26,041 nt of DNA from IMG/VR virus record IMGVR_UViG_3300025120_000475, positions 1-26,041 of that record; one strand, given 5' to 3'. Positions within the stretch are counted from its first letter, which is position 1, and each line of letters starts with the position of its first letter. The notes beneath the pieces were generated by a model. It was not told the origin of the DNA. It did no database searches and saw only the letters and a program-made list of their open reading frames with translations. The position numbers and the translations under genes were made by a program. This DNA is from a virus. Of the stretch, positions 1-6,362 are shown piece after piece.

Positions 1-2
1 GG

Positions 3-332
3 TTCACGACAACTTATCATAATAAAGGATGGATGAATTGTCATACTGATAGACCTTCTTGTGAGGTATCAGTTACTATGAATATTTCTGGTGATGCGAA
101 ATGGCCTATCAAACTTAAAGATCTTACAGGAAAACGCAGAGAAGTCGTGACTCCTATGGGTGATGGTCTTGCATACTTAGGAACAATTGTTCCTCATTGG
201 AGAAGTCCATTAAGAACTCATAAGAATGATAGTTTTATGCAATTGTTCCTACATTATGTAAGAAAAAATGGTCCTTATGCCGAATATGCATATGATAAGA
301 ACCAAAAGTGTTATGACTTACTCCATATCTAA
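3..332 (+). CDS. 2OG-Fe(II) oxygenase-like protein, C-terminal part (partial)
   Basis: The reading frame is open to the left edge of the window, so only the C-terminal 110 or so residues are seen and the start lies outside. The motif HTDRPSCEVSVT gives a His-x-Asp pair (codons at 42-44 and 48-50) followed by the CE-[IV]-S-x-T pattern seen in small phage and marine-bacterial 2-oxoglutarate oxygenases. Later a GDGLAY strand and PHWR supply a plausible second metal-binding His, and the tail has FLHYV. Such enzymes use 2-oxoglutarate, O2 and Fe(II) to hydroxylate a substrate; the substrate here is unknown. It is the only real plus-strand gene in the window and its stop lies 15 bases inside the end of the convergent neighbour. 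The family assignment is by motif only. Confidence 0.62.
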   Translation, partial: FTTTYHNKGWMNCHTDRPSCEVSVTMNISGDAKWPIKLKDLTGKRREVVTPMGDGLAYLGTIVPHWRSPLRTHKNDSFMQLFLHYVRKNGPYAEYAYDKNQKCYDLLHI

Positions 333-1046
333 ATCATCTTCCGGTAATGTAGGAAGAGTATCATTAATTAATTCAATAGATCTCAATTTTTCAGAATAAT
401 CTTTAGTTATATTCTGATCAAATTGGATTGAATCTGGAGTTGTTGGAAAAGTGTCTGTTGTAATTCCGACAGATGGTAAATCTCTTAGAGTGGTTCTCCA
501 ATTCTTAAACTCATCTGATAAATTACTCCCACTCTCTGTTGTCTTTATAACCATCCAATCAGTCTCTTTCAAAACTTTATCTCTAACTGATCTTATATAA
601 ACGTATCTCTCTTCAGTCTTACGTGTGTCATAATTAGAAATTTCAGTATTCCATTGTTCTTGAGTTAATATTGTAAGACCATCGTTTTCTACAATAGTAT
701 ATGCTTCTCTATAAGTTACATCATGCAAAGTTACTGTAGTTGTTTCACCTGTTGGTTCTAATGTTTCGTCGTTTATAATAGGTTCTTCAACCTGCTTTTC
801 TGTGGAACTTACTATAGTAATATTTGAGTCATTTTGATATTCAGTCAAGACACTTGGAGTTACAGTTTTTGAATACTCAAAATACTCTGGAACTTTTGAT
901 AGGCAGATATGATTATTATTCTCATCAAATATACTATGAACAATTTCTAACTCTTTTAATTTTGGATATACATATCCTCTAATCTCACCTTTTATCCATT
1001 CTCCAGTATCTCTATCCACTAAAAAGTGTTTAATTAATTGAGACAT
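318..1046 (-). CDS. Tail fibre assembly chaperone-like protein (Phage_tail_APC-type domain)
   Basis: A 242-aa protein when started at the ATG at 1046 (MSQLIKHF); the frame also has a TTG at 1055 that would overlap the upstream gene, but the ATG five bases after that gene's stop is more likely. At about residues 147-191 it has the pattern YIRSVRDKVLKETDW, then about 20 residues, then NWRTTLRDLPS. This arginine-rich 'R..RD.lL..tDW ... W..yR..LRdlP' signature is typical of phage tail assembly chaperone domains (Pfam PF16778), often found in small proteins encoded after tail fibres. The N-terminal 140 residues, with a threonine-rich stretch, are not recognised and may bind the fibre. It lies at the end of a minus-strand run of fibre genes, directly after a 2OG oxygenase gene, which fits a role in fibre folding or attachment. 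Confidence 0.68.
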   Translation of the reverse strand: MSQLIKHFLVDRDTGEWIKGEIRGYVYPKLKELEIVHSIFDENNNHICLSKVPEYFEYSKTVTPSVLTEYQNDSNITIVSSTEKQVEEPIINDETLEPTGETTTVTLHDVTYREAYTIVENDGLTILTQEQWNTEISNYDTRKTEERYVYIRSVRDKVLKETDWMVIKTTESGSNLSDEFKNWRTTLRDLPSVGITTDTFPTTPDSIQFDQNITKDYSEKLRSIELINDTLPTLPEDDLDME

Positions 1047-1051
1047 TTTTA

Positions 1052-1714
1052 TCAATATACATTTATATTATATTTATCTTCTATCTCTTTATCAATCTCT
1101 GCTTTCGTAGGCATACCTTGAACAGTCATCCAATTTACCATTGCAAAACGAGTTCCTGAAATTACTGGTTCTACTTTATGAAGATAAAACTGTGAAGATG
1201 GAAAGGCAACTAGTAAACCTGGCTCTGGTTTAATACGAACTCTGAGATCTGGAAATACAAATTCTCCACCTTCAAAATCATCATTTAGAAAAAGAATTGT
1301 TGATAAATCTCTGTCTACAGACTTCTTCCAGATAATAGAACCATCAGGGTTTTTCCATCTTGATACTGCATCATAATGAGATTTATAGTGTCCTTCTGGT
1401 TCATATATAAGCAACTGAGGAGACTCACTATCTCTTATTTTAAACTCATAAAAAGGATTGATTACGTGATGAACAATATTATTATAAAGTTCTGTAATCT
1501 CTTTTATAATTTTTGAGGTATCAGAGCAATCTACATTTCTTACACTCAAATCAACTCTTGATGGATGACCTTCTTTGTTTTGATTTGCTTTCTCTCCATC
1601 AAATACACCCATTTTATCTTTGGGTTCATTTTTTGCATGATTAACTAAAAAATCAATTCCTTCTTTTGATACAACTTTTGGTTGTATCAATACATTTCTA
1701 AGTATATCATTCAT
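1052..1714 (-). CDS. 2OG-Fe(II) oxygenase, prolyl 4-hydroxylase-like
   Basis: A complete 220-aa enzyme with the P4Hc-type double-stranded beta-helix core. Visible features in order are QLLIYEPEGHYKSHYDA (iron ligands His113 and Asp115), RDLSTILFLNDDFEGGEFVF, a turn KPEPGLLVAFPS, then YLHKVEPVISGTRFAMVNW with the distal iron ligand His179 and the 2-oxoglutarate-binding Arg189. All catalytic residues are present, so it should be active. The family hydroxylates proline or other residues and small molecules; the substrate is unknown. A late promoter box (CTAAATA) lies 22 bases upstream of the ATG, so it is probably expressed with structural genes. It follows the kelch-like repeat genes and precedes the chaperone-like gene, suggesting but not proving that fibre proteins are its targets. 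Confidence 0.85.
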   Translation of the reverse strand: MNDILRNVLIQPKVVSKEGIDFLVNHAKNEPKDKMGVFDGEKANQNKEGHPSRVDLSVRNVDCSDTSKIIKEITELYNNIVHHVINPFYEFKIRDSESPQLLIYEPEGHYKSHYDAVSRWKNPDGSIIWKKSVDRDLSTILFLNDDFEGGEFVFPDLRVRIKPEPGLLVAFPSSQFYLHKVEPVISGTRFAMVNWMTVQGMPTKAEIDKEIEDKYNINVY

Positions 1715-1736
1715 ATCATAATGATGTAAGTATTCT

Positions 1737-1743
1737 TATTTAG
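1737..1743 (-). promoter_or_regulatory. T4-type late promoter box CTAAATA (for 1052-1714)
   Basis: On the minus strand CTAAATAAG starts three bases after the TAA stop of the kelch-like gene ending at 1746, and 22 bases before the oxygenase ATG at 1714. The box resembles the T4 late promoter TATAAATA and its CTAAATA variant in marine T4-like phages. The short spacing leaves a compact leader. Confidence 0.6.
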
Positions 1744-1745
1744 TT

Positions 1746-3500
1746 TTAGTTGGATAGTCCTGCTAAATAACGTCTTGCTTCAGATAGATTATTACCTGGT
1801 GCCGATGTAGTTTCATTGGAGAAATCAATACGGTCTACTGTTACGACTATAGGAGTTCCGGGGAAAGTTTCTCCACCAGCAAAGTAACCATAAGAATTGC
1901 TTGAAACTGCTGCTAATCCTTTTCTGTATTCAGGTAGTTCATTACCTGGTGTGAAGAAAGTTTCATTAGAAAAATCAATACGGTCTATTCTATCTCCAAT
2001 TGTAGTAGGTTCACCACCAGCAAAGTAACCATAAGAATTGGTTGAGACTGTTGTTGATTTTTCTCTTGCTCCTGGTAAATTATTACCAGGCAATGATACA
2101 GTCTCATTAGAGAAATCAAGACGGTCTACTTGCATAAGTAGACTGGTATTATCGCCACCACCAAAGTAACCATAAGAATTACTTGAGGTTGCTGCTGGAT
2201 AACGTCTTCCCTGAATTAAATTCTTTCCTGGTGCCGATGTAGTCTCATTCGAGAAATCAATACGGTCTATTGTGTCTATTTGATTTGGTGCCCCAGCTCT
2301 ACCACCACCAAAGTAACCATAAGAATTACTTGGGGTTGCTGCTAATTGACCTCTTGCTTGAGTTAGTTCATTACCTGGTGCCGATGTAGTCTCATTTGAA
2401 AAATCAATACGGTCTACTGTATCCACTGGTGATGGATATCCACCACCAAAGTAACCATAAGAACTAGTTGAGACTGCTGCTAAACTTTGCCTTCCTTGAG
2501 TTAAATTATTACCTGGTGCCGATGTAGTCTCATTCGAGAAATCAATACGGTCTACTGTGGTAGCATTAGGTGGAGTAGCACCACCACCAAAGTAACCATA
2601 AGTTCTTGATCCTTTTGGTCGATATGATGCTCCTCCGGATACTGATGCAAAACGAAATTTTCCTTGAGATAGATTAAGATTTGATAATACAGTCTCATTA
2701 GAGAAATCAAGACGGTCTATTGCGGTACTGAAAGAAGATCCATTAGGTGAACCACCACCAAAGTAACTATAAAATCTACTTGAGACTCCTCTTAAACCAA
2801 ATCTTTCATCACGTAGATTATTACCTGGTGCCGATGTAGTTTCATTGGAGAAATCAAGACGGTCTACTCTGTCATACTCTGTGGTAGGTGGCAACCTACC
2901 ACCAGCAAAGTAACCGAAAGAAGCATTACCTGTTGCTGCTAAACCCTGTCTTGCTTGAGTTAAATTATTACCTGGTGCCGATATAGTTTCATTCGAGAAA
3001 TCAATACGGTCTACTGTGGTAACACTAGGTGGAGAAAAACCACCACCAAAGTAACCATAAGAATCGGTTTGGACTGCCGCCAAACCATATCTTGCATCAG
3101 TTAGTTCATTACCTGGTGCCGATCCAGTCTCATTCGAGAAATCAATACGACTTATTGTGTCTCTTGTTCCTGGATTACTAAACCCACCACCAAAGTAACC
3201 ATAAGAACTACTTTGGGTTGCCGCCAATAATCCTCTTGCTTGAGGTAGATTTTTACCAGGCAATGAACAAGTTTCACTTGAGAAATCAAGACGGTCTACA
3301 GTGGTTAACTCTGTATCTGGAGCATGACGACCGTAAGCAAAGTAACCATAAGAACTAGTTGAGACTGCTGCTGCTCTCATTCTTACTTGAGATAGATTAT
3401 TACCTGGTAATGATAAAGTCTCATTAGAGAACTCAAGACGTTCTATTGTGTTTGTAACGGTAGGATCGGGATTGGTTTTACCACCACCAAAGTAACCATA
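1746..3500 (-). repeat. Twelve tandem coding repeats of about 140-150 bp
   Basis: Direct repeats inside kelch-like gene 1, each containing on the plus strand a near-constant CCAAAGTAACCATAAGAA block and a near-constant GAGAAATCAATACGGTCTA block, with a short variable stretch between. The same array occurs in the two paralogues at 4484-6219 and 6363-8105. Confidence 0.9.
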
Positions 3501-3602
3501 AAGAGCAATCTCTGGCCAACTCTCAAAGTTATCATTTTCAATATTTTCAACTTGTCTTTCGTAAATAGGAGTTAATCCAAATACGTCTCCTATGATACTC
3601 AT
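1746..3602 (-). CDS. Kelch-like repeat protein 1, predicted twin six-bladed propeller, putative tail fibre/adhesin
   Basis: A 618-aa protein: a 34-residue head ending in NDNFESWPEIAL, then twelve repeats of 45-57 residues. Each repeat reads YGYFGGG, a variable loop, VDRIDFSNET, SAPGNNL, a QAR-like turn, then LAAVS. The Gly-Gly pair, downstream aromatic/charged strand and conserved Arg resemble kelch blades. Six repeats (residues 35-334) are separated from the other six by the linker GGASYRPKGSRT (323-334). Repeat 2 has FAYG instead of FGGG, and repeat 6 has lost the APG turn (NETVLSNLNL). Most variation lies in the loop after GGG. There is no signal peptide or catalytic motif. It starts six bases after the stop of the 277-aa gene, so the two should be co-transcribed. 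Receptor binding by the loops is inferred; RCC1-like or other propellers are alternatives. Confidence 0.72.
   Translation of the reverse strand: MSIIGDVFGLTPIYERQVENIENDNFESWPEIALYGYFGGGKTNPDPTVTNTIERLEFSNETLSLPGNNLSQVRMRAAAVSTSSYGYFAYGRHAPDTELTTVDRLDFSSETCSLPGKNLPQARGLLAATQSSSYGYFGGGFSNPGTRDTISRIDFSNETGSAPGNELTDARYGLAAVQTDSYGYFGGGFSPPSVTTVDRIDFSNETISAPGNNLTQARQGLAATGNASFGYFAGGRLPPTTEYDRVDRLDFSNETTSAPGNNLRDERFGLRGVSSRFYSYFGGGSPNGSSFSTAIDRLDFSNETVLSNLNLSQGKFRFASVSGGASYRPKGSRTYGYFGGGATPPNATTVDRIDFSNETTSAPGNNLTQGRQSLAAVSTSSYGYFGGGYPSPVDTVDRIDFSNETTSAPGNELTQARGQLAATPSNSYGYFGGGRAGAPNQIDTIDRIDFSNETTSAPGKNLIQGRRYPAATSSNSYGYFGGGDNTSLLMQVDRLDFSNETVSLPGNNLPGAREKSTTVSTNSYGYFAGGEPTTIGDRIDRIDFSNETFFTPGNELPEYRKGLAAVSSNSYGYFAGGETFPGTPIVVTVDRIDFSNETTSAPGNNLSEARRYLAGLSN
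2601..2637. repeat. 37-bp identical block encoding the propeller linker (copy 1 of 3)
   Basis: An identical 37-bp block occurs at 2601-2637, 5330-5366 and 7206-7242, always between repeats 6 and 7 of a kelch-like gene. It encodes most of GGASYRPKGSRT. The surrounding repeats differ among paralogues, so this identity stands out. Confidence 0.9.
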
Positions 3603-3608
3603 AAGATT

Positions 3609-4442
3609 TTACTGTTTTAGTTCTTGGTTAAATAATGATCCATCAAATTGTTTTTGTTCTTCCTCAATAGATGAAAGAATTTTTTGATCCATACCAGTAA
3701 TTTCAGAAATACCGGCAGAAACATTCTCTTGAAGTTTATTCAGAAAATCAAGAGGATTAGTTGGATCACCAAATGATCCTTTAGTTCTATTTACATCATT
3801 CCCTAATACAGTAGGAGCACTTGCTCTTCTCATAGAACGAATATTACCAGCATTCACACCAGTTTTTGCAGCAAACAAATCATCAATAGATTGATTTGAA
3901 AGTCTTCTTTCCCAGTAATCTGGTTGATCAGCATCAAATTGTTCTTTGCTTACTAATTTACTACCATTCAGTTCAATCAAACGACTAATCAATTTATCAA
4001 AACACTCAAGTTCTTGGACCGATGCTTTAAAACCATGATTAAGTCCCTCAAGCATACGATGAAAATGAAACTCATCAATATCATACCAACATAATTCTTC
4101 ACCACCATCACGGGTCTTCCACCATATTGGTTGTCTCTTATCCTTTCCTTCCCACTTATAATGAAATTCTCTTGCTTCTTTCTTTGCATCAATAATTTTT
4201 GAAAGAAGACTTTCTGCCACACTCTTACGATTGATTAAGGCAGATTTAAATGCGGATGGAATAGTAAAATTATCATGAACAATAAACTTTTCAATTTGAA
4301 AATCTGAACGTCCTTGTGCAAGTTCTACTTCACTTTCAATCCAACGATTTGCTTCATTGAGAACTTTGAACATAAATTCATTTTTATCATCTAAAACTTC
4401 TGTAGATGATGCAAGTGCAATCGATTCATAATTGTTGGGCAT
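3609..4442 (-). CDS. Hypothetical protein, 277 aa, between two kelch-like genes
   Basis: I do not recognise this protein. It is largely hydrophilic and probably helical, with a Trp/Tyr-rich middle (HYKWEGKDKRQPIWWKT at about 94-110, then CWYDIDEFHFHRM), followed by a YWERRL segment and a basic linker IRSMRRASAP. The C-terminal part (LDFLNKLQENVSAGISEI and on) looks amphipathic. There is no signal peptide, membrane segment or enzyme motif. Its own late promoter (TATAAATA at 4476-4469) sits 26 bases upstream, and kelch-like gene 1 starts only six bases after its stop, so they are probably one transcript. The position suggests a virion component, adaptor or folding helper for the neighbouring repeat protein; this is inference from context only. 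Confidence 0.75.
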   Translation of the reverse strand: MPNNYESIALASSTEVLDDKNEFMFKVLNEANRWIESEVELAQGRSDFQIEKFIVHDNFTIPSAFKSALINRKSVAESLLSKIIDAKKEAREFHYKWEGKDKRQPIWWKTRDGGEELCWYDIDEFHFHRMLEGLNHGFKASVQELECFDKLISRLIELNGSKLVSKEQFDADQPDYWERRLSNQSIDDLFAAKTGVNAGNIRSMRRASAPTVLGNDVNRTKGSFGDPTNPLDFLNKLQENVSAGISEITGMDQKILSSIEEEQKQFDGSLFNQELKQ

Positions 4443-4468
4443 AATAATTATAAAATACTAATTTTACG

Positions 4469-4476
4469 TATTTATA
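4469..4476 (-). promoter_or_regulatory. T4-type late promoter TATAAATA (for 3609-4442 and kelch-like gene 1)
   Basis: A perfect match to the T4 late promoter octamer on the minus strand, a few bases after the TGA stop of kelch-like gene 2 (4484) and 26 bases before the ATG at 4442. Confidence 0.75.
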
Positions 4477-4483
4477 TCCATAG

Positions 4484-6307
4484 TCAGTTGGATAGTCCTC
4501 CTAAAGCAGATCTTGCTTGAGGTAGATCATCACCTGGTGCCGAGAAAGTTTCATTAGAGAAATCAATACGGTCTACTGTGGTAACCTGAGGTGGAGCAGA
4601 ACCACCACCGAAGTAACCATAAGAATTGCTTGAAACTGCTGCTAAAGCACTTCTTGCTTGAGGTAGTTCATTACCTGGTTCCGATACTGTCTCATTAGAG
4701 AAATCAATACGGTCTACTGTGGCAACACGAGGTGGAGCAGAACCACCACCGAAGTAACCATAAGAATTACTTGAAACTGCTGCTAAAGCATTTCTTGCTT
4801 GAGATAAATTATTACCTGGTAATGATAAAGTCTCATTAGAGAAATCAAGACGGTCTACTGTGTCTACTGTAGGTGGATCAAAACCACCACCAAAGTAACC
4901 ATAAGAACTACTTTGAGTTGCTGCTAAATAATATCTTGCTTGAGATAAATTATTACCTGGTAATGATAAAGTCTCATTAGAGAAATCAAGACGGTCGATT
5001 GTGCTGACAACACCTGGATCCTCACCACCACCAAAGTAACCATAAGAACTACTTGAGGTTGCTGCTAAAGATCTTCTTGTTTCAGATAGTTCATTACCTG
5101 GTGCCGAGAAAGTCTCATTAGAGAAATCAATACGGTCTACTGTGGCAACATAAGGTGGAGCAAAACCACCACCGAAGTAACCATAAGAACTAGTTGAGAC
5201 TGCTGCTAAACTATATCTTGCTTGAGTTAAATTATTACCTGGTGCCGATGTGGTTTCATTCGAGAAATCAATACGATCTATTGTGGTAACATAAGCAGAA
5301 CCATCATAACCACCACCGAAGTAACCATAAGTTCTTGATCCTTTTGGTCGATATGATGCTCCTCCGGAGACTGCTGCAAAATTATGTCTTGCTTGAGATA
5401 AATTATTACCTGGTGCCGATGTAGTCTCATTCGAGAAATCAATACGGTCTACTGTGGTAACCTGAGATGGAGCAAGACCACCACCAAAGTAACCATAATT
5501 ATTACTTGAACATGCTGCTAAATTACCTCTTGCTTGAGGTAAATTATTTCCTGGTGCTGATAAAGTCTCATTTGAGAAATCAATACGGTCTACTGTGGCA
5601 ACATAATCCGGATTAAGAGGTGGAACATCACCACCACCAAAGTAACCATAAGAATTACTTTTGACTGCTTTTAAACTAAATCTTCCTTGAGGTAGATTAT
5701 TACCTGGTGCCGATGTAGTCTCATTCGAGAAATCAATACGGTCTACTCTATCCTTTACGGTGGCCCCACCACCAAAGTAACCATAAAGATCAGATGATGT
5801 TCCTGCTAAACCATATCTTGATTGAGATAGTTCTAATCCTGGTGCCGATCCAGTCTCATTCGAGAAATCAATACGACTTATTGTGTCTCTTGTTCCTGGA
5901 TTACTATTACCTCCACCAAAGTAACCATAAGAATTGGTTTGGACTGCCGCCAATCTATCTCTTGCTTGAGGTAATTCATTACCTGGTGATGAACAAGTTT
6001 CACTTGAGAAATCAAGACGGTCTACACTGTCTACCTCTGTCGAAGGTGCATGAAGTCCGTAAGCAAAGTAACCATAAGAACTAGTTGAGACTGCTGCCAT
6101 CTCTCGTCTTACTTGAGTTAGTTCATTACCTGGTGCCGATACTGTCTCGTTCGAGAAATCAAGACGTTCTATTATGTCCGTTGCTGGTGGAGCAAAACCA
6201 CCACCAAAGTAACCATAAAGAGCAATCTCTGGCCAACTCTCAAAGTTGTCATCTGCAATATTTTTTATCTGTTCTGTTCTGACTTCGTTAAGAGAAAATA
6301 TTGCCAT
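4484..6307 (-). CDS. Kelch-like repeat protein 2, predicted twin six-bladed propeller, putative tail fibre/adhesin
   Basis: A 607-aa protein from the ATG at 6307; an in-frame TTG at 6313 is less likely because the ATG gives MAIFSLNEV, matching the heads of its paralogues. A 30-residue head with DDNFESWPEIAL leads into twelve YGYFGGG...DRIDFSNET...PGNNL...AR...LAAVS repeats, six before and six after the linker GGASYRPKGSRT. Repeat 2 again has FAYG and FSSETCS, and repeat 3 shares NPGTRDTISRIDFSNETGS with paralogue 1. Repeats 9 and 10, and 11 and 12, are nearly identical to each other, indicating recent internal duplication. Loop length after GGG ranges from a few to about a dozen residues (FAPP, DVPPLNP, YDGSAY and others). 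A late promoter lies 47 bases upstream. Receptor binding is inferred from architecture and location. Confidence 0.72.
   Translation of the reverse strand: MAIFSLNEVRTEQIKNIADDNFESWPEIALYGYFGGGFAPPATDIIERLDFSNETVSAPGNELTQVRREMAAVSTSSYGYFAYGLHAPSTEVDSVDRLDFSSETCSSPGNELPQARDRLAAVQTNSYGYFGGGNSNPGTRDTISRIDFSNETGSAPGLELSQSRYGLAGTSSDLYGYFGGGATVKDRVDRIDFSNETTSAPGNNLPQGRFSLKAVKSNSYGYFGGGDVPPLNPDYVATVDRIDFSNETLSAPGNNLPQARGNLAACSSNNYGYFGGGLAPSQVTTVDRIDFSNETTSAPGNNLSQARHNFAAVSGGASYRPKGSRTYGYFGGGYDGSAYVTTIDRIDFSNETTSAPGNNLTQARYSLAAVSTSSYGYFGGGFAPPYVATVDRIDFSNETFSAPGNELSETRRSLAATSSSSYGYFGGGEDPGVVSTIDRLDFSNETLSLPGNNLSQARYYLAATQSSSYGYFGGGFDPPTVDTVDRLDFSNETLSLPGNNLSQARNALAAVSSNSYGYFGGGSAPPRVATVDRIDFSNETVSEPGNELPQARSALAAVSSNSYGYFGGGSAPPQVTTVDRIDFSNETFSAPGDDLPQARSALGGLSN
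5330..5366. repeat. 37-bp identical linker block (copy 2 of 3)
   Basis: Base-for-base the same as the blocks at 2601-2637 and 7206-7242, at the midpoint of kelch-like gene 2. Confidence 0.9.
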
Positions 6308-6353
6308 TTGCAATTATAAGATTATAGTTTTGTTTAATAATATAAGTATTTTT

Positions 6354-6360
6354 TATTTAG
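6354..6360 (-). promoter_or_regulatory. T4-type late promoter box CTAAATA (for kelch-like gene 2)
   Basis: CTAAATAAAA on the minus strand starts three bases after the TAA stop of kelch-like gene 3 (6363) and 46 bases before the ATG at 6307. The stop-plus-box arrangement is identical over 18 bases to that at 1737-1754. Confidence 0.6.
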
Positions 6361-6362
6361 TT

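Noticed and set aside
1047-1055. TTG at 1055 as the start of the chaperone-like gene
   Set aside because: An ATG nine bases further on gives the same protein less three residues and avoids overlap with the previous gene.
3989-4222. Minus-strand 77-aa frame inside the 277-aa gene
   Set aside because: It is an out-of-frame shadow wholly contained in a better-supported gene.
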